Assembly: GCA_035545275.1 (NCBI GenBank)
Contig: DASZYT010000004.1
Span: 62,001-126,000 of the forward strand
Direction of reading: 5' to 3'
Length of the DNA: 64,000 nt
DNA from: DASZYT01 sp035545275
Lineage (GTDB): Bacteria; Patescibacteriota; Saccharimonadia; Saccharimonadales; UBA4665
Position numbers and translations under genes: made by a program. Below are positions 1 through 9,900 of the stretch, in pieces (within the stretch, counting starts at the first letter, position 1; each line of letters opens with the position of its first letter). The notes under the pieces were generated by a model that was not told where the DNA came from, did no database searches, and saw nothing but the letters and a program-made list of their open reading frames with translations.

Positions 1-2
1 CA

Positions 3-461
3 GGGGCTAGTTTTGGCAGCTTTTCTCCCACCCAGGCAGCAACAGCTACCTCAACATTCTCTGTCTCGGATTACACCAGCTACGGCTACATTGTTATCAT
101 TACCGGCACACCACCCACCTATGGCACCCACACTATCACGCCCATGGGCACCGATGCTGATGGCGGCCCGCAGGCATCGTCACCGGGCGTCGATCAATTC
201 GGCATCAACGTAGTCAAGAATACCTCCCCCACTAATTTCGGAGCCGATCCAGACCATGGCCAGTTCGGCATCGGCAATGCCGCTACCAACTATGACACCG
301 ACGGCAAGTTCCGCTATGTCGATGGTGACACCATCGCAGTGGGGCCCAAAAGTTCAGGCGTTACCACCTACACTCTCAGCTATCTCGTCAACGTCAACAG
401 CCTGACCCCAGGCGGCGAATACCAAAGCGACCTCTCACTCATCTGCATCGCCACCTACTGA
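3..461 (+). CDS. C-terminal part of a secreted surface protein (5' truncated by window edge)
   Basis: An open frame enters from the left edge (frame starting at base 3) and ends at TGA 459-461. Its last ~100 residues contain QFGINVV, a Gly/Thr/Asn-rich beta-type sequence and a C-terminus YLVNVNSLTPGGEY...LICIATY. These align by eye with FGMNLxDD and TYIVNVPGNQPAGTY...YICTPTF at the ends of the proteins at 2100 and 3524, so it is a third member of that secreted family. The missing N-terminus presumably carries a signal peptide. The molecular function is unknown; extracellular location is inferred from the paralogues. Use of TGA as a stop here argues against a recoded TGA. Confidence 0.7.
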   Translation, partial: GASFGSFSPTQAATATSTFSVSDYTSYGYIVIITGTPPTYGTHTITPMGTDADGGPQASSPGVDQFGINVVKNTSPTNFGADPDHGQFGIGNAATNYDTDGKFRYVDGDTIAVGPKSSGVTTYTLSYLVNVNSLTPGGEYQSDLSLICIATY

Positions 462-475
462 CAAGTTACCCTCAT

Positions 476-505
476 TTGACTTCCGCCTTAGTACACGTTT
501 ATGCT
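476..505 (+). promoter_or_regulatory. Promoter TTGACT-N18-TATGCT
   Basis: TTGACT at 476-481 and TATGCT at 500-505 are separated by 18 bp. Predicted start near 512 gives a ~20-nt leader containing GGGGG before the ATG at 534. The same TTGACT/N18 arrangement precedes the genes at 2100 and 3524. Confidence 0.5.
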
Positions 506-533
506 TATGCTTAAAGTAATGTGGGGGTTGGAC

Positions 534-1889
534 ATGCGCCATAAGTCTATAAAAATAAATGGTCAATTGTTATTAATGATCTTATTCTTAATAGCTGTCG
601 CTGCTGTCACAGGCCGAAACGCGGCCGCAACTATCCCCTACATAAATACGAGGATTGATACCACTTCTAGTGGAGATCAGGTCACGGACAATGGAACTCC
701 AGGCAACACAAATGTTACCGCAAGTAGCAATGGGAGATACGTATTGTTCGCCTCCATGTCATCACAGCTCGTAAATGGAGACACGAACCGCAGGTTAGAT
801 TGGTTTGTGAAGGATACGAAACTAAATACAGTGACGCGAGTGGACGTACAAAATAACGGCTCTCAGCTTTCATCTTCTCAAGCTCAAACTTATGCCAAAA
901 TATCAGCGGACGGTAGATATGTTGTGTTCGATGCCCTGAATGTTAATGGTGAGTTACCTGGCAATAATACAAATAACGTATACGTTAGAGATTTACAAAA
1001 TAATACGACCGAGCTTATCTCACAAAGTACGGCAGGGGTGGCCGCAAACAGTGCTTCATATAACTCATATAGCAACAGCCCATACGACATCAGCGCGGAT
1101 GGGCGTTATGTCGTATTTTCTTCTGATGCAACAAATTTGGTACCGAATGATACAAACGGCTACAGAGATGTGTTTTTACGAGATAGAAAACTTCAGACGA
1201 CAACTATATTAAGCAATACCGATACAAGTACACCCTCTAACGGTTCCAGCGATTATGTCACTATTAGTTGTGATGGTGCATATGTTGCTTTTTTCTCTAC
1301 CGCTACTAATTTAGTGACTGGCGATCCTAATGCCCACTATAGTATTTACGTGGTGGACAGAGCCTCCGGCAATACAATCAAAGACATCATGCCAAACGCT
1401 AACGCCAACGCAGGTCATCAGATAGCATTGTCATGTGATGGTAGCACCTTGTTATTTGGGTCACAGGCCAGCAATCTAGTAGCAAATGATACGAATAATA
1501 TTGCTGATATCTTTGCTTACCACTTGGAAAGTGAAACTGTTGAAAGAATTAATGTATCATCGGGTGGCCAACAGGACATAACATATGAACCAGGTCCATA
1601 TGTCGGGATTAGTTTCAATGGCAGATACGTAACATTTGCGACTAATGGCTCGGCTCTCGTGTCAGGCGACACAAATAATACCAGAGACATATTCATCAGA
1701 GACCTTCAAGATAGAGCAACAGAGAGAGTTAATATGCGCAGCGATGGAACACAAACTATAAGTATGTCTGACAATCCTTTTATCACCGAGGATGGTAGAG
1801 AGGTATTATATGTTTCTAACGATTCTGGGCTCGTCTCTGGCGATACCAACAGGATGGAGGACGTCTTTACTTCGCAAACTGGCTACTAA
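534..1889 (+). CDS. Secreted PD40/TolB-like beta-propeller protein
   Basis: A 451-residue protein with an N-terminal signal segment (basic start, then LLLMILFLIAVAAV). About seven repeats of the form DGRYVxFxSxATNLVxGDTNxxxDxFxRD follow, with cores near residues 60, 125, 185, 240, 300, 360 and 405. This is the PD40/WD40-like motif of TolB-type propellers, so a closed seven-bladed propeller acting outside the membrane is likely. The start at 534 is preferred over an in-frame ATG at 501 because it follows a GGGGG ribosome-binding sequence and puts a normal signal peptide first. Codons are visibly more A/T-rich than in the neighbouring surface genes, which suggests separate origin. The ligand is unknown. 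Confidence 0.75.
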   Translation: MRHKSIKINGQLLLMILFLIAVAAVTGRNAAATIPYINTRIDTTSSGDQVTDNGTPGNTNVTASSNGRYVLFASMSSQLVNGDTNRRLDWFVKDTKLNTVTRVDVQNNGSQLSSSQAQTYAKISADGRYVVFDALNVNGELPGNNTNNVYVRDLQNNTTELISQSTAGVAANSASYNSYSNSPYDISADGRYVVFSSDATNLVPNDTNGYRDVFLRDRKLQTTTILSNTDTSTPSNGSSDYVTISCDGAYVAFFSTATNLVTGDPNAHYSIYVVDRASGNTIKDIMPNANANAGHQIALSCDGSTLLFGSQASNLVANDTNNIADIFAYHLESETVERINVSSGGQQDITYEPGPYVGISFNGRYVTFATNGSALVSGDTNNTRDIFIRDLQDRATERVNMRSDGTQTISMSDNPFITEDGREVLYVSNDSGLVSGDTNRMEDVFTSQTGY

Positions 1890-1891
1890 GA

Positions 1892-1921
1892 AAAGAGGCC
1901 CTTGGTAGGCTCTTTACCCTT
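1892..1921 (+). terminator. Weak terminator-like hairpin after the propeller gene
   Basis: AAAGAGGCC (1892-1900) can pair with GGCTCTTT (1908-1915) with one bulged G. It lies directly after the stop codon. The following T-tract is poor, so termination efficiency is doubtful. Confidence 0.3.
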
Positions 1922-2024
1922 TAACTCTGTCGTCCGAGAGCTAAAAGGTTACCGAGGTGTGGGCCGAGAGACATCGCAAATGGATGCAGGATTGACGAGT
2001 TTTCCACAAGTAGTTAATCAAGTG

Positions 2025-2054
2025 TTGACTTAGGCAAAACGCTTGTGCTAGACT
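2025..2054 (+). promoter_or_regulatory. Promoter TTGACT-N18-TAGACT with extended -10
   Basis: TTGACT 2025-2030, then 18 bp, then TAGACT 2049-2054 preceded by TGC (extended -10). The sequence GCTTGTGCTAGACT resembles GCTTATGCTAAGAT in the promoter of the paralogue at 3524. Leader to ATG 2100 would be about 40 nt. Confidence 0.55.
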
Positions 2055-2099
2055 GCGGTCATAAAGTAAAAATCAAAATCAAAAATAAAAGAAATAAAA

Positions 2100-3455
2100 A
2101 TGATACGACAGCGTGGGTTAGTAAGAACTATAAACGGTCTAGGGGCAGCTCTACTGCTCATGGGCCTTACGGCTGGGATTTTCTTGCCTGGTAGGGCGCT
2201 CGCTGCCGCTATTTCCGGCATTTCCCTGACCCTGGGCACCGGCACCATTACTAGTGACGTCAACACCGATGGTATCCCTGATGGCGGCTCTATGCCGGGC
2301 GGTTCAGCCAACTACCAGTTCAAGTTTGCCGTGCCCAACAGCACAAGCGTTGACACCATAGTATTTGAGTTTTGTAAGAAAGAGCTGATACCCTCAGCCG
2401 GCATCACAACCTGTGACGCTCCTACCGGCATGAACGCGAATAACGCCAACCTGGCGCTGGGCAATGACGACACAACTGGTTGGACAATTGACACCGTCAA
2501 CTCGACTGCAAATGAGGTGATTGTCTCTGGCTCGTCCACTGCTTTGCCTAGTACTTCAACCTTCCGACTGGACAGCATCGTGAACACCACAGATGTCAAT
2601 ACCACCTTTTATGCCTACATCGCCGCCTATAGCGGTGGCACTACCGGCACCTTGGTCTACGACGGTAGCACGGCTGCCAGTACGTCAGACGCCATTGAAT
2701 TGATAGGAACGATGCCCGAATCACTTGTCTTTTGTACCGGGCATACGGTAGACATCAACGGTAGCGGCGTGCCAGACTGCACTACCGCGCAAAACGTAGC
2801 TGGCGGCATTCCCTTCAACCAGTTATTCGACCCGAACCAAACAGCCTGGGCTTACTCTCAAATGGCCGCGGCCACCAACGCCGGTAGCGGATATGCCATC
2901 ACGGTAAGTGGACCGACTATGTCAAGCGGTGGCAGTAACCCCATTACCGCCATGAATACTACAGACATCAGCCGGCCCGGTACGTCACAGTTCGGTATGA
3001 ACCTCATAGACGACTCTACGCCTACCACCAAAGAGCCGGACAACTCTACTGCTATCGCATCGGATCCCACCATCGGCCAGAGTCCGGCACCAAACCCAAT
3101 CACGTATTACAACGGCGACAGCGCCGGCACAGGGGCGGCCATCAATCCTGTATCTGATGGCACCAACTACTACGGCATCCAGCAAGGCAAAAACGGTACT
3201 CAGACCACCAGCTACAACGGCGGATGGCCTGATGGCACCGACAACACGGGCGACCCCAACAACTACCCCACTTACTCGTTCAAGACCGGTGATATCGTAG
3301 CTGCCAGCGACTGGGGCGCCAGTGGCCAAACCGGCACCAGCCAACCATCTAACACCCAACGCTACACCTCCACCTACATCGTCAACGTCCCCGGTAACCA
3401 ACCTGCTGGCACGTACGCCACTACCCTAACCTACATCTGCACCCCGACGTTCTAA
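2100..3455 (+). CDS. Secreted surface protein, PESLxFC family (paralogue 1)
   Basis: A 451-residue protein with a signal peptide (basic MIRQRG, hydrophobic 13-30, cleavage near GRALA-AA). A beta-rich N-terminal part contains FEFCKK...GITTCDAPTG. In the middle is GTMPESLVFC, then a long Asn/Gly/Thr-rich segment with FGMNLIDD and YYNGDSAG, and the end is YIVNVPGNQPAGTY...YICTPTF. It is paralogous along its length to the next protein at 3524. The paired cysteines suggest disulfides outside the membrane. The C-terminal beta strand pattern loosely recalls Firmicutes WxL domains, and a DUF916-like partner lies two genes on, but there is no WxL motif. No clear Shine-Dalgarno precedes the ATG. Function unknown. 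Confidence 0.75.
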   Translation: MIRQRGLVRTINGLGAALLLMGLTAGIFLPGRALAAAISGISLTLGTGTITSDVNTDGIPDGGSMPGGSANYQFKFAVPNSTSVDTIVFEFCKKELIPSAGITTCDAPTGMNANNANLALGNDDTTGWTIDTVNSTANEVIVSGSSTALPSTSTFRLDSIVNTTDVNTTFYAYIAAYSGGTTGTLVYDGSTAASTSDAIELIGTMPESLVFCTGHTVDINGSGVPDCTTAQNVAGGIPFNQLFDPNQTAWAYSQMAAATNAGSGYAITVSGPTMSSGGSNPITAMNTTDISRPGTSQFGMNLIDDSTPTTKEPDNSTAIASDPTIGQSPAPNPITYYNGDSAGTGAAINPVSDGTNYYGIQQGKNGTQTTSYNGGWPDGTDNTGDPNNYPTYSFKTGDIVAASDWGASGQTGTSQPSNTQRYTSTYIVNVPGNQPAGTYATTLTYICTPTF

Positions 3456-3487
3456 AAGATATCCACAACCATGCGTCTGTAATATTT

Positions 3488-3517
3488 TTGACTATGCATG
3501 AGCGCTTATGCTAAGAT
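3488..3517 (+). promoter_or_regulatory. Promoter TTGACT-N18-TAAGAT, leaderless geometry
   Basis: TTGACT 3488-3493 and TAAGAT 3512-3517 (extended by TGC) are 18 bp apart. The ATG at 3524 begins 7 nt after the -10, so transcription should start at or next to the start codon. Confidence 0.6.
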
Positions 3518-3523
3518 TTGCGC

Positions 3524-4789
3524 ATGAACGTGAGTGGAAAACGTGTCCTCATAGCTTTTGTGAGTATTGTGAGCATAGCGGCAATTGTCGGAGCAGCAAT
3601 TCCTTCGCACTCTGCATACGCTGCCAACATTACCTCTCGTAGCCTTACCCTAGAAGGTACCGGTAACGTAGCCAACGACATCAACGCCGACGGGATCCCG
3701 GATGGCGGTTCCATGCCGGGCGCTACTGTCAATCACTTGTTTACCTTTACGTTACCGACTAGTACGACTGTAAACTCTATTAGTTTTGAATACTGCACAA
3801 CTGCAGATGTTGACATAGGGGGTACATGTACACCGCCCACCGGCTTGAATGTCTCCGGCGCCACCCTGGGAACCAGCTCAGGAGACGGTACGGGCTTCGA
3901 CACCATACATGTCACTAGTAACAATGATTTATACCTGTCCAGCACCGGCGGAGTAAATCCTACCAATACTTCGTCAACTATAGAGCTCGACGGTGTGGTC
4001 AACCAAGACGCCACTAACTGTGGCGGTAGTGCCAACTGTACCTTCTTTGTCCGTATTACCACCTACACCTCATCTGACGCCACTACAGGAGCCACAGACG
4101 CCGGCACGGTCACCGCCAGCACGAGCACACAGATTATCTTGACTGGTACCATGCCCGAATCTCTGATCTTCTGCACTGGCGGGCACATCGACATTTCCGC
4201 AACTAGTGGTCTGCCCGACTGCTCTACTGCCAGCTCAGGTTCAGTCTCGTTCAACCAATTGTTCTCGCCTACCGGCTCTACTTGGGCCACTTCTCAGTTT
4301 GCGGCCTCTACTAACGCCGGTTCAGGCTATGTTGTTACCGTCAATGGACCCACCTTGGCTAGTGGTGGGTCGAACACTATCACCGCCATCGGGGCAACGG
4401 CGGCAGCTAGTGCCATAGGTACAGCCCAATTTGGCATGAACTTGGTTGACGATAGTGCCGACCCTACCATTGGATCTTCGTCGACTAACCCTATCACCTA
4501 CTACAACGGCGACAGTGCCGGTACCGGGGGCGCTGTAAACCCAGTCGCGGATGGAGTTGACTACAAGGGCCAGCCCAAAGCCAACTTTGATACCGCTAGT
4601 AGCTACGCCTTTCATGCTAACAATGGTGCCACCGTCAACAACAACATCATTGCCGCTAGTGATAACGGCGGTGCCGGCCCAACTGACTCACAACGGTTTA
4701 CTTCGACATATATCGTCAACGTCCCTGGTAACCAGCCTGCTGGTACCTACACCACTACGCTAACCTACATCTGCACCCCGACGTTCTAG
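3524..4789 (+). CDS. Secreted surface protein, PESLxFC family (paralogue 2)
   Basis: A 421-residue paralogue of the preceding protein. It has a signal peptide (SGKRVLIAF...AIVGAAIPSHSAYA), an early SRSLTLEGTGNVANDINADG matching SLTLGTGTITSDVNTDG of its neighbour, a FEYC...GGTCTPPTG cysteine pair, GTMPESLIFC in the middle, and the same C-terminal YIVNVPGNQPAGTY...YICTPTF. ATG 3524 is chosen over an in-frame TTG at 3518 because the TTG would fall just after the -10 box. The stop is one base before the ATG of the DUF916-like gene, so the two are probably co-transcribed and translationally coupled. Function unknown; a structural or adhesive surface role is inferred. Confidence 0.75.
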   Translation: MNVSGKRVLIAFVSIVSIAAIVGAAIPSHSAYAANITSRSLTLEGTGNVANDINADGIPDGGSMPGATVNHLFTFTLPTSTTVNSISFEYCTTADVDIGGTCTPPTGLNVSGATLGTSSGDGTGFDTIHVTSNNDLYLSSTGGVNPTNTSSTIELDGVVNQDATNCGGSANCTFFVRITTYTSSDATTGATDAGTVTASTSTQIILTGTMPESLIFCTGGHIDISATSGLPDCSTASSGSVSFNQLFSPTGSTWATSQFAASTNAGSGYVVTVNGPTLASGGSNTITAIGATAAASAIGTAQFGMNLVDDSADPTIGSSSTNPITYYNGDSAGTGGAVNPVADGVDYKGQPKANFDTASSYAFHANNGATVNNNIIAASDNGGAGPTDSQRFTSTYIVNVPGNQPAGTYTTTLTYICTPTF

Positions 4790-4790
4790 C

Positions 4791-5798
4791 ATGAAAAGGC
4801 GCGTCCTTCTCACTGCAGTTTGGCTGGGCATAGTTGTCTATGGCCTAAGCTTAGGCACCCCACTGGCACTGGCGGCAACGTCAAACAATACATCAGGCCA
4901 AGCTCTAGAAATCGCTCCACCGCTTCTGACCTTGAAAAGCGACCCGGGCCGCACGGTCAAAGCCACCCTGCAGCTGCGGGACATTACCAAGAGCCCGTTG
5001 GTAGTTAACAACGAAATCAACGACTTTGTGGCCAACGGCGAGGATGGCACACCCAAAATCCTGCTGGGCAGCAGTGATGCAAACAATCCTTTCTCGCTCA
5101 AGAATTGGATAAATCCCCTGCCAAGCTTTACGCTGAACCCTGGCAAGATAGCCACCCTGGACCTCATTATCGACGTACCCGCTAACGCCTCACCTGGTGG
5201 CCACTACGGTATCATCCGCTTTACCGGTACGCCCCCGGGCCTCAATGGCTCTGGGGTAGCCCTGTCGGCCAGCCTGGGTGCCCTGGTGCTTTTGACCGTA
5301 AACGGCAACCTGAAGCATGACTTGTCTGTTGCGAGCTTTACGGTAGACCATAACGGCAAGAAGGGCAGTTTCTTTGAGTCTCCTCCGCTCAACTTTACCC
5401 TTAAGCTCAAAAACAACGGTAATGTCCAGGAGCAGCCCACCGGGCACATCGTGGTGAGTGATATGTTCGGCAAGGCGGTGGCTGGTGTAAACGTCAACCT
5501 AGAGCAACGCAACGTCTTGCCCGCCAGCACCCGTCAGTTTACTGCCCCGCTCGATAAGAACAATCTGGGCAACAAGCGCCTGTTTGGGCGCTACCATGCA
5601 GTTATAACCGTGACATACGCCGGAGGTAAAAAGCTGACAGCCAGCCTGACCTTCTGGGTCATACCCTACAAGCTAATCATTGGGCTTGTCATAGGTGTTA
5701 TTATTGCTTTCTTTGTGCTGCGCTACGGCATCAAGCGCTACAACCGTTACATTGTCCGCAAAGTCCAGGCTGCCAACAGCCGCAACAAGCGCCGGTAG
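4791..5798 (+). CDS. DUF916-like membrane-anchored surface protein
   Basis: A 335-residue protein with a signal peptide (1-29), then a beta-rich region (EIAPPLLTLKSDPGRTVKATLQLRDI, IDVPANASPGGHYGIIRF) typical of the DUF916/WxL-interacting fold. A second Ig-like region follows (LKLKNNGNVQEQPTGHIVV), then one C-terminal membrane helix (about 292-312) and a short, very basic tail. In Firmicutes, DUF916 proteins have this topology and sit next to WxL surface proteins. Here the gene starts one base after the stop of the PESLxFC protein at 3524 and has no Shine-Dalgarno of its own, pointing to coupled translation. Family placement is by pattern and not verified; an anchoring role for the secreted paralogues is inferred. 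Confidence 0.7.
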   Translation: MKRRVLLTAVWLGIVVYGLSLGTPLALAATSNNTSGQALEIAPPLLTLKSDPGRTVKATLQLRDITKSPLVVNNEINDFVANGEDGTPKILLGSSDANNPFSLKNWINPLPSFTLNPGKIATLDLIIDVPANASPGGHYGIIRFTGTPPGLNGSGVALSASLGALVLLTVNGNLKHDLSVASFTVDHNGKKGSFFESPPLNFTLKLKNNGNVQEQPTGHIVVSDMFGKAVAGVNVNLEQRNVLPASTRQFTAPLDKNNLGNKRLFGRYHAVITVTYAGGKKLTASLTFWVIPYKLIIGLVIGVIIAFFVLRYGIKRYNRYIVRKVQAANSRNKRR

Positions 5799-5827
5799 CA
5801 TACCCTACACTTTTATGGTGGAAATAG

Positions 5828-5855
5828 TTTGCCTCTCACCATAAGTTGCTATAAT
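5828..5855 (+). promoter_or_regulatory. Promoter with consensus TATAAT
   Basis: TATAAT at 5850-5855 with a weak TTTGCC at 5828-5833 (16-bp spacing). Expected start near 5862; the ~25-nt leader before ATG 5887 has no Shine-Dalgarno. Confidence 0.45.
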
Positions 5856-5886
5856 AGCTATAGTAATACCTAACATAAAAATCTTC

Positions 5887-6843
5887 ATGAAACCCAAATG
5901 GCTCAAACTAAGCCACCACAAGCATAGCGGGCGCCTCAGAGCGCACGAGTATACCTCTTATCTGCCCCTGGCGGCTTTGTTAGTGGTGGTAGGCGTGGCC
6001 CTAACGGCTTTCACTGCCTACGCCAGCCCGGGGCCCCAGGCTGGCTCTATTGGTTTGACTGGTGAGATGCCCGGCCCGGCTCCCAAAGTCGCCGCGACTA
6101 TTGATTCGCCTACCACCCAGCAGCATCTGGTTACTTCACCGACCACCGTATCTGGTACCTGCCCTACCGGTACGCTGGTGGAGATTTATAAAAATGACAT
6201 TTTTGCTGGCTCCACGCCCTGTACCAGCAAAGGTACGTACTCGCTCGATATCGATTTGCTTTTCGGCCAGAACCGCCTGGTGGCTAAGGTATACGATGCG
6301 CTCAACCAGCCCGGACCCGACTCAAACGTGGTAGTTGTATCGTACGATGTATCGCCCCCTCAGGGAGCTGTGTCGTCACTGCTCAATTTCAGCGACCAAT
6401 TAATACTCAACACCAACGCTGTGTACAGGGGCACCTTCCCGGGTCAAACACTTACGATTCCTGTGAGCCTCATCGGCGGCGTACCGCCATATGCCATAAG
6501 CACCCTATGGGGCGACTCAAAGAGTACTGTCGTATCACGCAACAACAGCCTTTCGTTCAACGTCAGCCATGTCTACACCAAACCAGGCACGTACCAGATC
6601 ACTATTCAGGCCAGCGATACGCAGGGCCGCAAGGCCTTCCTGACTGTGGCCGCCATCATCAATGGGCAACCTAGCATTGCTACGATAGCCACCACCTCCA
6701 AGCCTACCCACACCAATCAGTTGCTCATGCTCTGGCCGTTGTACACTTTCGCGGTCACCATGGTCATTAGTTTTTGGCTGGGCGAACGGCGTGAAAAGCA
6801 CATTCTGGGCGGCCCCGGTATGCGACTTCATCCACAGCACTAA
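5887..6843 (+). CDS. Double-anchored surface protein with Ig-like and PKD-like domains
   Basis: A 318-residue protein. The N-terminus is basic and His/Lys-rich and is followed by a membrane helix (about 25-46). The outside part has an Ig-like module (ATIDSPTTQQHLVTSPTTVSGTC) and a PKD-like module near 190-255 (VSHVYTKPGTYQITIQASD). A second helix (about 280-298) leads to a short charged tail, so both ends should be cytoplasmic. Without cleavage of the first helix the extracellular loop would be tethered at both ends, which is unusual. It has its own TATAAT promoter and lies between the DUF916-like gene and the large filament-like genes. Role unknown; envelope structure or adhesion is likely. 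Confidence 0.65.
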   Translation: MKPKWLKLSHHKHSGRLRAHEYTSYLPLAALLVVVGVALTAFTAYASPGPQAGSIGLTGEMPGPAPKVAATIDSPTTQQHLVTSPTTVSGTCPTGTLVEIYKNDIFAGSTPCTSKGTYSLDIDLLFGQNRLVAKVYDALNQPGPDSNVVVVSYDVSPPQGAVSSLLNFSDQLILNTNAVYRGTFPGQTLTIPVSLIGGVPPYAISTLWGDSKSTVVSRNNSLSFNVSHVYTKPGTYQITIQASDTQGRKAFLTVAAIINGQPSIATIATTSKPTHTNQLLMLWPLYTFAVTMVISFWLGERREKHILGGPGMRLHPQH

Positions 6844-6873
6844 AATAATCATTTTTTACATCGGTAAAACCCC

Positions 6874-6902
6874 TTGGCAAAACACAGGTCAAGGGTTATG
6901 CT
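6874..6902 (+). promoter_or_regulatory. Promoter TTGGCA-N17-TATGCT
   Basis: TTGGCA 6874-6879 and TATGCT 6897-6902 with the ideal 17-bp spacer. The ~50-nt leader ends in AGGAG (6953-6957) shortly before ATG 6961. It probably drives the two giant surface genes together. Confidence 0.55.
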
Positions 6903-6960
6903 TATAACAGGGTAAAGCTTAAGCGTGAGGCAGCTACCTGCAAAATTTCCTTAGGAGCAT

Positions 6961-9900
6961 ATGCGAGACATGCAACTAGGCGCGCGATCTGTTATTTTTA
7001 AGCTGTTTTTCTTCTTTGCGGGGATACTTTTGTTCTGCCTGCTTTTTGTTATAAAGCCGGCCGTGGCAGCCACGGGCGTCAACCAAGAGCTCAACTTTCA
7101 GGGCCGCCTGCTGAACGGCCAAGGTGCCGTCGTACCAGATGGCTACTACAACATCGAGTTTAAAATCTACCAAGACGGCGACGGCCAAACCGCCGGCGAC
7201 ACCACCGGCTCTCCGGCTGGTACGCTAAAGTGGACCGAGGACTACCTGAACGTAAACAGTCAGGCTGTAGAGGTTAGGAATGGCTACTTGTCGGTACAGC
7301 TGGGCTCCATCTGTAGCTTCAGCGGTGGCTCGTGCCAGGGCAACACCAACGCCGGCATCGATTGGAACTCTGACACGCTGTGGCTCTCTATGAATGTCGC
7401 TGGCACCGGCGCCGCTTGTACGCCTTTCTCGGCCTGTAGCCCTGACGGCGAAATGACCCCTATGAAGCGCCTATCAGCCAATGCCTACTCCCTCAACTCG
7501 CAGCTGCTGGGCGGACTATCGGCGGCCGATTTTGGCCAGCTGGCAGCCGACCAAACCTGGAGTGGCGCCAACACCTACACCGGCAGCTTCCAGATCCAGG
7601 ACACCAGCAACAATGGGCTGCTCACAACCGACTCTGCTGCCGCTACCGTCCAGGTTGGTTCGTCCACGACCGACTCAACGGCCAGTTTGTTCGTTTTGGA
7701 CAGCTACAGTGGTGCTAGCGACCCCGCCACCGGTGTAGACGGCGCCATGTACTACAACACCAGCTACAATACGTTCCGCTGCTACACCGATGGAGCCTGG
7801 AGTAATTGTTCTGGTGCCCAAGGCAGCTTCGTGCAGCTAGCTCCGTCGACCGTACAACTGGACAGCAGTAACAACAATTCAATCTTTATCAACAAAACCG
7901 GCAGCGGCAACCTCGTCGATCTGCAATCCGGCGGCAATGATGCCTTTATCGTCAACAACTCTGGCGACATAGCCTTCGCCAACGCCAATCACAGCGTCTC
8001 AGTGGCCGCTGCTACCAGCGGTACGGCCGGCTACTCACTCACTATCTCTAGCGGTTCGGCAGGCAGCGGCGGCACGGCGGCAGCTGGTGGCAACGTGAAC
8101 CTCACCGGCGGTAACGCTGCGGGCACCGGTAGCGCTAATGGTGGTAATGTAGTAATTAATGGTGGCACCGGCATCGGCACAGGCACTACCGGGCTTGTTA
8201 TTCTGAGTACTCCCACCTTCTCCGCTACCACGAATGACCCCAACTGTTACACAGGGGGGGCACTGGTAACAACTACCTGTACCATTGCCCAATCTACCGT
8301 CGACAACTCTTCGACAGTCATCGTCGGCTTCACCCAGAATGGGCAGACTGCTTACCTGCCCGCCCCTACCAACACGACCCCGGGCCGCATCTTTTACATC
8401 ACGGCCGCCAACGGTTCCAGTGACTTTACCCTGTCGGTCAACGGTGGTGGCACCGGTAACGAGGTGTCGATGCGCCAAAACACCTCGGCCACCATGGTCT
8501 GGAACGGCGGCCACTGGGGCGCAGCCGGTGCATCGAGCTCAACGGACTTACAGGCCGCCTACGACAACACCCTGCAGAGCGCCGGTGGTGCCGAGCTTAT
8601 TGTCAGCCACACCAGCAACACCAATGGCCTGACCATCCGCGACAGCCAGACCAACCCTGTGAACGGTCCGCTGCTCAGCATCCAGACCAACACGGCCGCC
8701 ACCCTGTTTTCTGTCAACAGTAACGTGACGGAATATTCATCCGACAGTGGTGCTGAAATTGAAGGCGGGAGCGCCAGCACTTTCCCGGCTAGTACGTGGA
8801 GTGCCATAGGCGGGTCTACCGTCAACCGTTACACTACCGTGGGCGATTACATCGCCACCGGTCAGGCATCCGTCCAGGTCAATACCACCGCCACGGCCGG
8901 CGACGGCGTCAAAGACACGCTTAATACCACCCTGTCCACCAAGCAGCACTACAACGTCTCCTTTGCGGCCAGGCTTACCAGCGGCGCTTTTACTGACATG
9001 TACGTGTACTTCTCTTCAGACGGAACTACGCAATCTGTAGCGTGTACTACCAACGGCGAAGTTATTTCCAGTGTGTGGACCAAGGTAAACTGCTCGTTTA
9101 CTGCCCCGGCGGCGGGCATTACGGCCTCTAACGCCATCTTGATAGGTCAAACCGCCGGTGTTGCTCGTACGTTCTACATCGACAACTTGAGTGTAACCAT
9201 CGCTGCCGACTACAACTATGCCACTGACGGCGGTGTCGACGACCAAGCCGACTTCACCACCAATTGGCCCTCCTACGGAGGAGCCACGGTCAGCCGTACC
9301 ACCAGCGCCGGTAACGACGCCAGCGACAGCGCCCAGATCGTGACCACCGGTGCAAATCAGGGCATCAAGAATATTCTGACAGTCGCACCATTGCCCGAGA
9401 CGTTTTACCGCGTAACGGTGTACGCTGCCAGCGATACCTCAGGTTTCAACGACTTCACCGTTACCTACACGCCCGACAACGGCGCCACCACTGTGCCTTG
9501 TGTGGACTACAATACCCAATCCGTATCTGATACTACGTCTACCTTCACTCAGATAACGTGCTACATGCAAACCGATGGTTATACCGTTACATCGCCGCAA
9601 GTCTACTTCACCCAAACCGATGGTACCGGCCGCACGTTTTATGTAGATACCTTCTCTTTTGCCTTAGCAACCGACACTACCCCGAACATCCAGATTGGTG
9701 GTGGCCAAAACGGCGGCCCGACTACGCTATTCACCCTGGATAGCGCCGCTTCTGCCCCGATCGCCAGCAACAACCAGCAGCTGCTTGGCTCGATGTATTA
9801 CGACACCACGCTCGGTAAAATCCAATGTTACGAGGCCAGCGGCTGGGGTTCCTGTGGTTCAGCCAGCAACACCATCGTGACTATCTCGCCGGAGTACACC

